From contig NW_020170384.1 in NCBI RefSeq assembly GCF_000524195.1, positions 185,198-249,197 on the forward strand: a DNA stretch of 64,000 nt, written 5' to 3'. The notes beneath the pieces are model-generated. The model worked only from the letters and a program-made list of their open reading frames with translations. It was not told where the DNA came from and searched no databases. The DNA comes from Echinococcus granulosus (lineage: Eukaryota > Platyhelminthes > Cestoda > Cyclophyllidea > Taeniidae). Shown here piece by piece: positions 26,501 through 37,377 of the stretch (position 1 is the stretch's first letter; every line of letters starts with the position of its first letter). The position numbers were made by a program, and so were the translations under genes.

Positions 26501-28810
26501 ATTACCTTATCTCAATATTGCCTTAATACTTCTTCTCTGTGAACAATCTACTTTCGCACAATTAACTTTATGAATGAATTAAGTTAGTCGGTTTATCACT
26601 TTAATGTTTTAACCCGGAGTAAAATAAATTCCTATGCGTTCAACAGAGCGCGACAAGCAAATTCACTTGAAAATAAACCATACTGTGATACATCATTTGC
26701 TTGGATCGTTTTGTATTCTTTAGTGCAAGAGCAATCTACTGTTCTTCGGCGCACCAAGACAATAAGTGCTGGTCAGCGGATGCATCTGGAGCCAAGTCGC
26801 CACGCACCTCTGCGAGTGCGAAGCTTCGTTCCCCCTCAGGCCCCAACAACATTCTTTGCTACGGAAGGCACGGTCGCTTCGCCATGGTTGCGCCCGACAC
26901 GCCACGTGCAGATTGTGTCGCCGAGCGCCTTGCCTGACTCCGGACAGGCCTCCGTATTGCAGGAGTCCTCCACGCCAGCCTCATTGATCTCACCGGCCGA
27001 TTCGCAGCTGACTGGCGCCGACTCCGATGAAGTCAGCTACACCACGAATCGCCGAGCCTCCGATCAAACCTCCCCTGCTCGTGGCCTTATCGGGCGCCGT
27101 ACACAACTTCGTCGCAACGCCTACCCGCTGCGCTATGTGAAACGCGCCATCATGCCACTCAGCGGCACCTCCTCGTCCAATTTGGAAAGACGTCACCAGC
27201 ATAGCCATGACACATCTGAACTGAGCGATTTGAAGTACATCAATGCCCAGTATGTCATTGCGTGACCTTTCGTACCGATGTTTCCTCAGATGGAAGCATA
27301 TATTCTATCCGTATGGATGTGTGTGGCAGCAAAATAATCAAACGTTGGCAGATTCATGCATTGCTATTTTTTCGAGTGGCCGGATTCAACTCACCCATAC
27401 GAATTTATTTGAAACCATGTAGAACCATTTTCTTGAACTATAGTACGCAGTTACCAACGCATTTTCACATTCAGGATATGTGTTTGATCCATTTTCGTGA
27501 AAGCGTTGTGAGACGGAAATGCGGTAACCGATCAATGATGCTTTACGGTATCACTTCAACTTTGTGAATTTGGCCTTTAGAGATTTCGGGTAGTCAGATA
27601 GTCTGATTATCACTTTCTCCTAAGATCTTACTATAAACCTTTTATTGAGGTTCTTCACTGTAGTTTTTATCTTCGTGGTAAAAAAAAATCCGTAATATAA
27701 AATGTGAAGATTGTTTTGTAAAACAGCAGAATTATATCATGCACAGTATTTATTTCATGAACGAAGTTAAGCTACAATGTGTAGGTTGGGTGTGGATTTC
27801 GAGAAAGTAATATCGACACATTGGAAATCCTGCATGTTTGATCACAATAATAATGGGATAATTCGACACATACGAAGAGGCTTCGTGGAAGCATCATGTA
27901 AGTTGACGGATATTCCATGAAATGATCAGGACTCTGGCTCTGGCCTGAAGAATCCGTCCCTGAATATTTTATATTTCCAACCACCCGACTAAACTGGATG
28001 TATAGGGGGTGTGTATCCAAATGTATCAAAATGCCTTCTGTTCAAATTTTTTTTCTATTTCGTCTATTTCTTTAAGAATCACCGAAGAACTGAAGGAAGT
28101 AACTCGGAATTACAACCAACTACTTCAAAGTGAACTTGAAAGGAGGGAGGCTTATATCGCTGCGCTAGAACGACTCGCGTGAGTTTACTCAGAGCACCGC
28201 GGTAATTTCTACGATCAGTTTCTGATAATATCTACCGAGCTATCAGCTTCACGTCGTTTATGATCTGTACAAATGTCACTTGTTTCGTAAACTTTTTTCA
28301 CAAATAGCTTGATGAAAGCTGCTGATTTGTATCGCGCTTACAAGATGCCAATTTTGTGCTTACTTTAAACATAAAAGTGTATTACGATACAAAAGCAGCT
28401 GTTTATGCTCTAGATCCATCGGGGAACTAATTTCTATTTTTACCAACATCTTCAGCAAATCTTCATTATCTTTGACCGACGCACTTGCACTGCCCGCTCT
28501 CGGTGTTTACGGGGGAGCCCATACCTATGCAGGGATCTCCACTGGATTTCCTTCCCTTGTAGAGTGGCTAACCGAACTTGAAATCCCCATAAGTGACATT
28601 GAACAAGTAGGCTATTCCTTTAATCCCCATATTACTGCATGAATTCTGGTAATGCTTTACCGTCTTCATTACATTCAGATTACCAATCACCAAATCGACC
28701 AGGATGACTTCCTCGAGTTGATTACAAAGGACGATCTCTGGAGGCTGGGGCTCAGGCAAGTAACGGAGGTTAAAAACGCTCTTATAGGCTTTTCAACAAC
28801 GATAAGCTAA
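2547..28810 (+). CDS. MAP3K5: ASK1-type mitogen-activated protein kinase kinase kinase (MAP3K5/6/15 family), 32 exons, about 1664 aa
   Basis: A stress-activated kinase that in animals phosphorylates MAP2Ks upstream of JNK and p38. Exons seen: 2547-2668, 2699-2810, 2844-2954, 2990-3180, 3269-3344, 3490-3582, 5036-5194, 5361-5592, 8428-8587, 9739-9823, 9901-9949, 10805-11201, 11704-11796, 12027-12108, 12869-12898, 12959-13092, 13178-13305, 13694-13788, 14488-14626, 15149-15276, 15364-15530, 19629-19675, 19935-20013, 21481-21534, 23339-23397, 24092-24471, 24875-25102, 25681-26134, 26724-27249, 28077-28178, 28456-28606, 28679-28810. They sum to 4995 nt with all phases matching. Domain order is that of ASK1: N-terminal sensor domain ([20 protein letters not shown], residues 1-178), TRAF-binding/TPR-like region ([17 protein letters not shown], about 179-463), PH-like region (464-654), kinase (665-927), long Ser/Pro-rich tail, coiled coil (about 1537-1571) and a SAM-like end. 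Human ASK1 is 1374 aa, so the tail is longer here. Least certain are the start of exon 12 (10761 also fits) and the exon 4/5 junction. Confidence 0.93.
3583..5035 (+). other. Large intron 6 of the MAP3K gene
   Basis: AT-rich intron between the exons ending at 3582 and starting at 5036. The short ORF at 4044-4271 has no splice signals or domain similarity that would make it an exon. I see no repeat or RNA gene in it. Confidence 0.6.
5593..8427 (+). other. Large intron 8 of the MAP3K gene (2.8 kb)
   Basis: Donor GTAAGC follows 5592, and the acceptor TAATCAG ends at 8427. Joining the two exons restores phase (T plus GC gives Cys). Several ORFs of 60-80 codons occur on both strands, but none has a recognisable domain. 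The bases around 6845-6880 (GGGTTGCAAAT followed by TACACAAGCCT) recur in similar form at about 53145-53190, so a diffuse repeat may be present. Confidence 0.55.
12959..15530 (+). other. MAP3K5: Protein kinase domain exons of the ASK1-type gene
   Basis: Six exons encode a full Ser/Thr kinase domain. Visible motifs are the glycine loop GSGSFG (about residues 679-684), the ATP lysine in IAIKEI (about K701), the catalytic loop HRDIKGDN (D792), DFG (D811), the activation segment [21 protein letters not shown], and the closing arginine in [11 protein letters not shown]. Nothing essential is missing, so the kinase is predicted to be active. GTVTGT aligns with the ASK-family segment that carries the activating threonine. 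A 30-nt exon (12869-12898, ten codons, phase 0 on both sides) lies just upstream and joins the acidic linker to the first kinase strand. Confidence 0.95.
15531..19628 (+). other. Largest intron of the MAP3K gene (4.1 kb)
   Basis: It follows the last kinase exon (donor GTGCGT) and ends at ATATTAG before 19629; the split Met codon AT|G restores the frame. It holds two GC-richer islands, at about 15590-15790 and 16160-16460, that differ from the AT-rich surroundings and look like old insertions. The second has a tandem AGGC run. The 123-codon ORF at 16237-16608 and the 148-codon ORF at 17223-17669 show no family motif. Confidence 0.55.
16290..16345. repeat. Short tandem AGGC run with GCATG repeats
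   Basis: GCAGGCAGGCAGGCAAAC is flanked by repeated TTGCATGC, ATTGCATG and TATGTGCGTGTGCAT elements. It is a small, imperfect simple repeat inside a GC-rich island of the 4.1-kb intron. Confidence 0.6.
20014..23338 (+). other. Two long introns around a 54-nt MAP3K exon
   Basis: Apart from the exon at 21481-21534, this stretch is non-coding. The 166-codon ORF at 20538-21038 is hydrophobic and AT-rich but has no family signature, and it cannot be joined in phase to the kinase gene. A tRNA-like remnant lies near 22106-22164, next to a G-rich run (GGGGGGAGGGGG) at about 22060. Confidence 0.5.
22106..22164 (+). pseudogene. tRNA-like remnant
   Basis: GGTGC (22106-22110) can pair with GCACC (22160-22164). 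Between them lie AACTGGTAGAGTGG, which resembles the D arm of a tRNA, and ATTTCAGCCC, which resembles a damaged T arm. At 59 nt it is too short for a functional nuclear tRNA, and its anticodon stem is poor. It is probably a decayed tRNA or a tRNA-derived short element. Confidence 0.2.
24092..28810 (+). other. MAP3K5: C-terminal regulatory region of the ASK1-type gene: Ser/Pro-rich tail, conserved helical block, coiled coil, SAM-like end
   Basis: Exons 24092-24471, 24875-25102 and 26724-27249 are GC-richer than their introns and encode low-complexity Ser/Thr/Pro/Arg-rich protein with no recognisable fold. Exon 25681-26134 holds the helical block conserved downstream of ASK kinases; its segment [18 protein letters not shown] aligns with the human PHWMFALDSIIRKAV stretch. 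Exon 28077-28178 is a heptad-like coiled coil ([19 protein letters not shown]), as in ASK1, where it supports oligomerisation. The last two exons give [16 protein letters not shown] and [12 protein letters not shown], a SAM-like end that matches the ASK1 terminus. Translation stops at TAA 28808-28810. Confidence 0.85.
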
Positions 28811-31800
28811 CCTAAGCCATGTTCCACTGAGCATTCAATTATTTTTTAAAGGATGATTTAAGACAGAAGTGTCTGGACGAGATATTGGGAGTTTGGCGCG
28901 TATAAAATGCTTCAAAACATCTAGTATTGCATTTCATATATGAATGAGCGCGAATACGAATATAATAGTTGTTAACGCTTTACACTTTTGTTCCACATAG
29001 TTGATATCAAGTATTCAGTACTCCGCTTTGATTGAGGCAGTTTTCTTGACTCGCTCTGAAATTGTTAGTTATTACTACAAAAACATACGGATAGCAAAGT
29101 GCATACATAAAACTTTTTATAGAATTGATTGGGACCACGAGTTGCGTGACTGATTCGTAGTATTTCATACTTTAGGGGTGGGTCTGTGCTGCGAATCTGG
29201 GGCGCAGTCTGTAAACTGCGGAGGAAATTTTTATCTAGTCAAAGGAACAAGGAGACCAATGAATCGCCTCAGTCCGAATTCCTATGACCGCGCCTCCTGT
29301 TTTTTGTGCGTGTGTGATAAAACCTAACGTATTTTTGTTTTTCTTTTGTATAATCAGTAACATCAAAGGTTTTTAGGATACCACATGTCTCCTACTTTGG
29401 CTTTTATATGAGTGTTTACTCACCTAAGTGATGTGGACAAATTTAGCTGTCAAAGTAACAAAAGACAGCCTCACAATAAGTCTGGATTATACTTCAGTAA
29501 AGTTGTGGCAAGCTAGTCTCATTGAATCGCAAATACTCATGAATGCGGAAGAGGTACTTTAAATAATTAAATTGAGAAGGCGAGAAAGTTCCAGTAATTT
29601 CGCTGGAAAAAAGTGCTGAAAGCCACATCTCGAGACCTACCCACTCGCTATCCATCATCGGCGTCTCAGATTTACCAAATGTATCAATCGCTTCAAACAT
29701 GAATCTTGACGTTATAAGGAAAATGATTTCATGCTAAGGTTGAAATGAATGAGAGTGTATTGACTTTACTGTTCTGTAAAATCTAGGTTGAGGGGTCATT
29801 AGGTTTTTGTTAGTCTAACTCTTTCGACTGCAATCATTCCTATATGAGATTGCCAACTACATTGCCTAAAGAAATTGGGTCTCGCACATTTATTAGCTAA
29901 CTCACCTGTAGCGCTCAATGGAACTCCACCCTGTACAGAATTGTATATCTACTTGTGCCACCTACTTCCATTATTTCGACATGAATCACTCATCACTATT
30001 CCACGATTACTCCAATGGTAAAGCGTTTTGATATCCTGCCAAAGAACAACATTATTGACGGAATCGGTGGTTTGTGAGGCTTTTATTTTTGAGAAAGATT
30101 GATTACATGTAACCGTAGAGGAGCGGTATCGGCTATTTGTAATTTTTTCTCAGAACTTTCTATCCATGAAGTTATTGGAAAAGGGATCAAAATGATTGAA
30201 AAGCCAAGTATTGTGAAGCATAAAAACAGTTTATTTACTCATAACCTTATTTGGAGTTAATGCCTTCAGAAAGCTTATCCACAGTTCATGGAAGAGCTCT
30301 ATCACATTTGCTAAAAGCTGACTGAATGCAGCATGGTTCAGCCTCTATGAAGGTAGCGTAGCCTAACGGTGAGACTGATATGGGAACATTATTCAGTTTG
30401 ACTAGTACCAGTACTATCAATAGGCTTCTCAACAGTATCAATTAGTAAATGAAATGGAATACTTCTGATAGAATAATCCATACGAATGAATTCGAGTCAC
30501 CAGAGAACCTATGGTCGTGCTATACAGAAAAAAGTGACAGTAAAGTAGTTTTTTACCGTTTAATCATGAGCACAATCGGGAATGGACATTTGGCATACTT
30601 TGGAGCGATATGTCAAAGCTTCGAATGCAGAAGTACCTGATAACCTCGCAAAACAATGCCGTAAAAAGTTGTGCTTCACTCGGTCCGAATTTTGCTGACC
30701 GCGAAAATGCTTTAAAAATGGTTGAACCAGTAAAGTTTTCCACTTAGGTCAAAAAATCGCCGTAATATGGACGACTTCAATGATTATTCATCAAGATTTA
30801 GTAACGAGGGCGGAACAACCGAGGTGGAGAATAAAAGCAGGCAACATAACCACATTATCAATGGGTTTTGTCGGTAAGGTAGTGTCACGAAATTCAATCC
30901 TGTTGGGGGATACGCAAAATGTCCTCCAATGCGATATGTTCCAACAAGACTTGCCACGCAATTTCCACCAGGCAAATACCAAGGCAATTTTAGGGAAAAG
31001 AGGATTTACCAAAAAAAATAATTTTCCACTCTGAGACTGGTTTCCTGTGTAAGAAGAAGAGTTACAATAACAAGAGTGGACAGAGTGCAAAACCGTTTAG
31101 AGCATTAGGAATAGGTTAATGAAACACCCCATACTTCGCATTTACAGATTGTACTTTATTTTTTCAAAGAAATGATCGCAATTCCGGATATTTCAGGATA
31201 TGAATAGGGGTTCAAATCTAATTCATATATTTTTATCGTAAGCACGATAGGAAGAAAGTAAAACAGAGCTTCCCAAGTGAAATAAAAGTCGCTAATTTGA
31301 CTGCAGGCAGTATCAGCCAGAGTGGATTTAAGCGCCGGTGGCATCACAGCTGCCACAACGTCAATTTTGCAGCAAAAGAATGGCTCAAAAGGGACGTACA
31401 CATGAAGTCCCTCATTATGCTGAGTGATCAGGATAACTGAAACTATTGGCTAAAAAAGCGTTCGGGCTCCTTCATTTAAAACGTCTTGTTTGCTTCAGTG
31501 ATATTACTCAATTGATTCTGGTTGAATGTAGTGAAGATTCCAAGCTATTTCAGGATATGCCTATTGACAGCAGAGAGCTCCTAACTACCCGTAGGTGTGC
31601 ACTATCCAACAAATAAGAAAGCAAACCCAAAAAGCTATTTTAAAATTTAATTAAAGAGAATCGGTAACTTTGTCTTTTTACCACTCAGCAAAGGCAAAAA
31701 CTAAAAGTGGAGGGGTGTTTTAACCAAAAGCATCAATGGGAGAAGCGGTCAATACCAGATAGACTTGTTTTGTAACAACTAAGCTGTACTGAATTTTCCA

Positions 31801-32264
31801 AGCATGCCTGTAAAACCATCAACTAGAAGGTAACCAGCAGAGTTCGTAGGGCGTTATTATGGGAAATAAATAACTATAGAATATATAAAGTGAGTTATTC
31901 ATTGCAATGCCCACCATTAGAATCTGCAACATTTTCCCAAGAGAAACACGCTTGCAGATTACACTTAAATAACGCCTTTTGCCCTCAAAAGCAAGCAGCT
32001 TAGCCCCAACTACCCTCGTTACTGTCTAATCATCTAAATGTCAAGACGGCAAATAGCACTCGGGGAAGTATCATCGAGGTCATATGGGCAGATCTTCCGT
32101 GGATCCTGCCGTCTAACCTCCTGTTGTCTTTTAGAAATAGAACTTCCAACTGACCGACTGATCAATTCGGGTTGCTTTTGAGGCCTTCTCAAACAAGTAA
32201 AGTTCTACTGGGTGGACTTCAAGAGTGATTGATGGGCCTTCGGCAAGGAACAAATAAGGGAAAA

Positions 32265-32364
32265 NNNNNNNNNNNNNNNNNNNNNNNNNNNNNNNNNNNN
32301 NNNNNNNNNNNNNNNNNNNNNNNNNNNNNNNNNNNNNNNNNNNNNNNNNNNNNNNNNNNNNNNN
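32265..32364. other. Assembly gap of 100 N
   Basis: Exactly 100 consecutive N. The round number suggests a scaffold placeholder of unknown true size. The repeat copy at 32365-32580 begins directly at its right edge. Confidence 0.99.
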
Positions 32365-32580
32365 GTAATTTCGATGAGGAGCTTACGCCGTTCCGAAACT
32401 GAACTAAAATTGGTAAAACAGACAGCCTCGAATCACATCCATCGTGTCCAACTGACATAATCGCATGCTTTACATGCTCCCACGATTTGCATGTCATTGT
32501 TGAGGACTGTATTGAAAACTGAACTAACTTTGAACCCACCCAATATAAGGTTGACGCTACCTAGTCCTGGAGTTACGTCA
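32365..32580 (+). repeat. Dispersed repeat, copy 2
   Basis: The core (TTGGTAAAACAGACAGCCTC followed by AATCACATCCATCG) matches the reverse complement of about 39790-39870 and, more weakly, bases 30-110 of the window. All three copies continue into a shared downstream stretch. It is diverged and non-coding, of unknown class. Confidence 0.5.
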
Positions 32581-33350
32581 GAGATGAAATGGTCTTCTGT
32601 CAACATGATTGGCAGTTAGTTGAATTGAATGGTGAATAGTATACAAATCGCCTTTATGGCAAGAATCACATCTTAAGTGGTAGGTTGATATTTTTGGTAT
32701 AGCAGTATAAGTTTGGTCGCACTTACTTGTTTTCCATATCGTTTCAGATCGCAAGGATTCCATTGGCATCCTTAATGGTCCATGTATATTCCTCAATAGT
32801 CATATGTGCTAAGCATGGTGCATAGTACATGCTGATGCCCTCCAGGAGCACTGTGTCTATGTTTGCAAAATCGCACGCAGCTCAATGATTTGGCGCCTTT
32901 GTGTGACACAGTTTGGTACTACTACGAATTCTAACGCTACGATGACTCCACGAGTTAGTGACCCCGTTCCAAAGGAATGCCTGTTGGAACGGCGTCGAGG
33001 TGTTCGTAAATAAAGTTAGCCTACTTCACACTAACTTATTTGTCCTAGTAAATTTGAAAATGAGACGAAAAAATCTTTTATCTTCGAAGCATTCTTAGTT
33101 AACGAAAGTAAACATACAAAAATGATTTTTCCAGGAATATTTCGACTCAACGCAAGTGTGAATAAAGGAAATCCATGTTCAGTGCCCTCCATATAATCCC
33201 ACATCAGAGTACCTTTCAAAATCATCATGGAAATAGGACTACTGGTATCGATAAGACTTTAGTTGCATCAAATGATGCTTTCCGTGTCTGCGGTGGTGCT
33301 TTCGCAAAACAATAGTCAACTCTGATGGGAATGAAAGCCCCCTGATTTTA

Positions 33351-33597
33351 CTATTGTGAATTCATTAGGCGATGTGAAGAAACACCCAATGGATTCCAAT
33401 AATGTAATTTGGCTAAAAAGAAAGCTGTGCACATAGAATCTACAAGAAAAAACACCAGGACCATGAGCCCGGTGGCCATGAAAAATGCTTGAAAGTATCC
33501 AGCTAATGAAACAATAGTACACTGCTTTAAACTTACTAGCAAAACTGGGTAGCAAAAATCCAACCAATGATAAGAAAATTACCTCATACCGTGCCAC
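33351..33597 (-). CDS. Candidate exons of an unidentified multi-span membrane protein
   Basis: On the minus strand, an acceptor-like GGGATTAG precedes codons for RYEVIFLSLVGFLLPSF. A 34-nt candidate intron (GTAAGTTT...TTCATTAG) follows. Then comes GYFQAFFMATGLMVLVFF and CTAFFLAKLHYWNPLG. The join keeps the frame and gives two hydrophobic segments separated by a short turn. The pattern recalls a tetraspan protein such as the LHFPL group (FWQATAIFLAVGI in LHFPL2), but no signature residue settles it. The short intron resembles those of the confirmed genes nearby. The rest of the gene is not established. Confidence 0.3.
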
Positions 33598-33782
33598 CTA
33601 ATCCCAATTCAACTTTGTTCCAGTTTAGGTTATCATCCATACATCTAACGAAAACAGAATTCAATTAGGTTGTTTGTAATGCTTGCCTAGGAATAGAGGA
33701 CCCAGCAAAGATGAACCAGGAGTTCCATCTGCACGTCCCGCAGCCTTCTCATTATCTGACGCTAATGCGAGTGAGTTCAAGT

Positions 33783-33985
33783 AGTTTGCGCGGTGAATGT
33801 ACCACCTCCAGTTTGCAGTCTAACACGCAAAAAGTACACCTCACATAAATCAAAACGACTACTCATCTCTACCGGCGTAATGTCGTTGGCACGATCGCAA
33901 GTAAAACTCAGCAAATACGCAAGCACGACCGAATCTACGCGTACGAACTCAGCCAGCGGGCCAGACGACGTACCAAAGTAGTTTA
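33783..33985 (-). CDS. Candidate exon, unidentified
   Basis: The minus strand is open for about 66 codons, including FGTSSGPLAEFVRVDSVVLA and DITPVEMSSRF. It has a balanced, protein-like composition and one moderately hydrophobic stretch. It lies just upstream, in the minus sense, of the membrane-type exons at 33351-33597 and could belong to the same gene. The splice borders are not clear. Confidence 0.22.
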
Positions 33986-35210
33986 CATCACGAGGAAACC
34001 AGTAGATTTATCCTTCCTGTGGCACAAATCGAAATGATAATCATTGAGAACGAAGGGGCGACAACAATCAATGCTGTCGAACATCATTATTCGACAGAAG
34101 AAACTAGGGTTAAGATTAATCTGAGTGTAAATAACTATCTATGAATGCCCACAATCAAGCTAAGCAGAGATATCGGTAGCATAAAGCGCATAAAGTGCAA
34201 ATTACCTTGGAATAAGTGGTTGATTTATTGGAAGTGACAGATGCGTCAGTAAACGTAGTCTTCCCTTACATTTTGCGCAGTTCAATATGAAATTGGGTAC
34301 GAGGATACATGGGAAAACAGGGGGTTTAGTAGAACAAGGCATAAGTACTTCAGATAAACTATCAAAAGAAATCTTTTTGATTTAGGGGAGAGACAGGAAG
34401 ATAAGGGGCAGAAGGAATGAGGAAAAGGACACAGCCTGAAAACAAGACCAACCAGAAGGAGCGGCAGCATCTGTGAGAAAGCAGAGGGGGGATAACGATG
34501 ATGAAGATACTGAAATGCGTAGCCAGGCGTCACCCACCTAATAGTACCGCCGCACCGGCTCCATGTAGTCACAGTCCTCCACTTTTGAAGAGCTCAACGT
34601 TATATCATTAACAACCTGCGTCAGGGAAAGTATATGTAATATTCATGAGTGGAAGTGTTCTAAGAGCATGCAAGGCGGCGATTCAAAGCTATACTGACCG
34701 AATTCCATTCGTTCCAAAGACTGCATGCAAGGCCCTCTAAGAGCCTAAGAAACCATGATCATACAGTAGACGCACATCATTCACAACGATTATTTTCTTA
34801 ATCAAAGGCGTGTAAGCTCGTCCCAAAAAATGCCAAAATCGCAGCATAAGCGGAGATATTGAAGACACGTAGTATGAAGAGTACGAGTGCATCCACGACT
34901 AACACGCCAGGTGCTGAAGCCAACAATGTACCCATTCGAGTAGGAATGCACAAACCAAACTAAATGCACAGAATGTTGCTAGATTAAAAATCGACAAACG
35001 GGAGTTAAAGCCTTTGGAATGATAGTTGGCCGAATTAAAGTGAAGTGAAGCGTTAGTGAAGCTAGGAGACTTACGGCAAGAAGTCAAACTATGTGCGAAA
35101 TCGGCTTGCTGTGGCCTAAATCAGAAGAAGTAAACCTACTAATCAAATACATATAAGGCTAAATAATGTCCAAATTAATTACGCCACGATTTTTTGTAAA
35201 ATATGTAAAA

Positions 35211-37377
35211 TCACCCATTTAAAATGACACCTAGTACCTCTGAATCAATGTCAGAGTCACCGTCGGAGACAATGTCTGGATAACGCTGTGGTGGGGGATT
35301 GCATATACTGGTGGAGAGATTTGTCATCGTAGAGGAGTAGCCGCCGGCGTGGGAGGAAAGAGGACCGCCGGCCACAGTGTTGGCAAAAGGGGTGCCATGG
35401 TGAGAACGAGATGTCTCCTGCAGGTGGTCATTGGTGGATGAACCCAAGAGTGCATCATAAGCTACGGAGGCGCTACGATCGTCTGGAGGGTTGGTTGTAA
35501 CGGCGTATTCGTCCCCTTTTTCGAGGTCTCGTCTACTAGACCACTGGAATTGCTGTTGCGATTGGTGAACGTCTGAGGACAAATTCCTTGAATTTCAGGT
35601 AATATACTAATGAGATACTGAAATATGGCATGCACACTAATAATAATATTCTAAAACAATTTTGAGGCTTCTTGTATGAGATGGGAGAATCTAGCCTTAC
35701 TTGTCAGTATCGGCGTAGCCCGTTTGTTCCCGTGGAAAACCGCCTAAAGTACAAACTGCAGGTTAGCTCTTAGAATGGATCAGAAAGGAACGATCACTAA
35801 AGGGGCAACTTTATATTCCTAATCATTTACTTAACAACCTTAAAACACAGCATCTCTGAGATAGAAGTTGATAAAATAACTCAGCAGAAGCTATAAAAGC
35901 ATAAGTACCTTCCGTGAGAGTAAAGTCTAGTCCCTTAATTTTTGATGAGTTTGACTAGAGAATGAAAGTCAAAATGCAAAAATGGATTAATGAACCTAAC
36001 AAGAAACAAGACGATGTAGAAAACAAAGATTCAGTGGAATCACCGTTGGGATGTGGATGGAGTGCAGAGAGGTGTACGAACATAAGCTCACTTGGTTGCC
36101 TTGTGGAATCGATAGAGTGAGGTGGAGACCGATTCTGGGGCCGTTGGTCCTTAGAAGTGACAAGAGTTCCTGACGATGGCGAGAAATTGTTATCAAGGTT
36201 TCCAGGAATACTGCCATTATTGCGAATTGGTTTGTCAAATTCACTAAAATTTGAATGGAACTGATTCAAAACCTAGAAAAACTTGTAAGTAAATCTTGTT
36301 GATTTATATGCTCATGGGTGTCAAACAATAAAAACCTCTAGTATCTTCGAAATAGAAGCAAAAAGTGGATCGTAAGTAAAGAAAAAACAAGGACGAATTC
36401 CGGAATTGTGATTAAAGAAAGAAAACCAACATGTAAGAGCTCAAAAAGTTAGGGCTCCACTTCTTAACTGCAAATACTACTAAGTAGTTAAAAACCCTAG
36501 ATTTAGAGACAAGTATGTGCGTAAACACATGGTCAGATTAGAGGCGCAAAAATTCTAAATACACGGTAATAATTAGTGCTAATAAAAGGGGATGAGGCTT
36601 ACTTATCCGAGTCCTGGTCCAAGACGACAGCTAGAGAGACAGAAAACATAAACATTGCCCACAAATACTAAGAAAAACCATGGGGGATAAATGAATTTAA
36701 CAAAGCATATAAGCATGTGTAATTTAATGCGCGGTGAACTCGGGAGCCTGGATCAAGTGGTTAGCAAGAAGGACATAAAGGTTAAAAAAACAAACATGGG
36801 GATAGGTTTTTAGTGTTTATAAAACTAAAATGAAGCAACCTTTTGACAACTGTGGAGGTTCGATTGAAAGATTGCCAAACGAATCCATTAAGGCGGGAAG
36901 TACAGGAGATTTGTCGGAAATAGACGATAAACCATAGCGCTGAACCAAGTTCTCCCTTCGTTCTAGTTTGGACTCGTCCTAATAGCTCAGTATTTCCAAC
37001 TACGGTGGAACTTACAAGTCCTGTTTCGTGCATAAGAACATTCAGAGTCTTTTTGAGCTCAAAAGACTGCAAGAAATCTACCAACAATGAGACAGCGGCA
37101 ATGCCTTTCTAAACGTGTGTCTTTTCTGAAGTTTTATTACCGTTCTGTTTCGATAACAGCACGTTTAAAGGTGAAGGAGTTCGTTTGACAGGCTGTGTCG
37201 TTTGGCGATAAAATGCAGCATAAACGGCGGCACTCAACTGGTCCTAGTATGAAAACGATTATGCCATAAATAATGCACTTGTATTTGTTTAAGCGTGCCA
37301 TCAGCCTTAAGCGTTTCAAGCAAGCATTCCTTAAGGTCAGAATCGTCACCATCAACCTCGGGACCAATCTCTGACAT
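35211..37377 (-). CDS. CEP43: CEP43 (FGFR1OP/FOP)-type centrosomal protein
   Basis: In animals this protein sits at centrosomes and basal bodies and helps anchor microtubules and build cilia. Exons in minus-strand order: 37279-37377 (ATG at 37377), 37141-37243, 37016-37104, 36840-36978, 36092-36272, 35701-35743, 35211-35586 (stop TGA). The N-terminal part follows the FOP order: SDLKECLLETLKADGTLKQI, LSAAVYAAFYRQ, then the LisH/TONNEAU-type segment SLLVDFLQSFELKKTLNVL and LERRENLVQRYGL, which aligns with human LEGRENLARDLGI. The C-terminal half is Ser/Asn/Gln-rich and ends acidic (SDGDSDIDSEVL), as FOP is acidic. The first three introns are 35, 36 and 37 nt. The link from 36840 to 36272 is not proven. 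Its donor is weak (GTTGCT), one or more small exons may be missing (a candidate lies near 36.6 kb), and read-through would end at a stop after about eight codons. Confidence 0.82.

Larger units (their letters stand above)
28811..35210. other. Intergenic stretch with unidentified minus-strand exon-like ORFs and an assembly gap
   Basis: No gene could be identified between the MAP3K stop and the end of CEP43. The minus strand has several ORFs that end at plausible splice donors: SEW followed by GTAGGT near 29.64 kb, the ORFs at 30784-31090 and 31156-31401, and TWKT-type codons followed by GTAAGT near 32.72 kb. Membrane-type ORFs lie at 33.35-33.6 and 33.8-34.0 kb. They may be exons of one unrecognised gene, but I could not join them in phase. 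The gap at 32265-32364 interrupts the area. Confidence 0.4.

Noticed and set aside
28766..28773. GC-AG donor (CTCAG followed by GCAAGT) near the end of the MAP3K gene
   Set aside because: Reading straight through gives [12 protein letters not shown] and a stop, which matches the ASK1 terminus in length and position, so no intron is needed.
35996..36244. Alternative minus-strand frame across the CEP43 exon at 36092-36272
   Set aside because: Its hydrophobic translation does not connect in phase to the next exon, while the chosen Asn/Ser/Pro-rich frame joins the last two exons without a stop.
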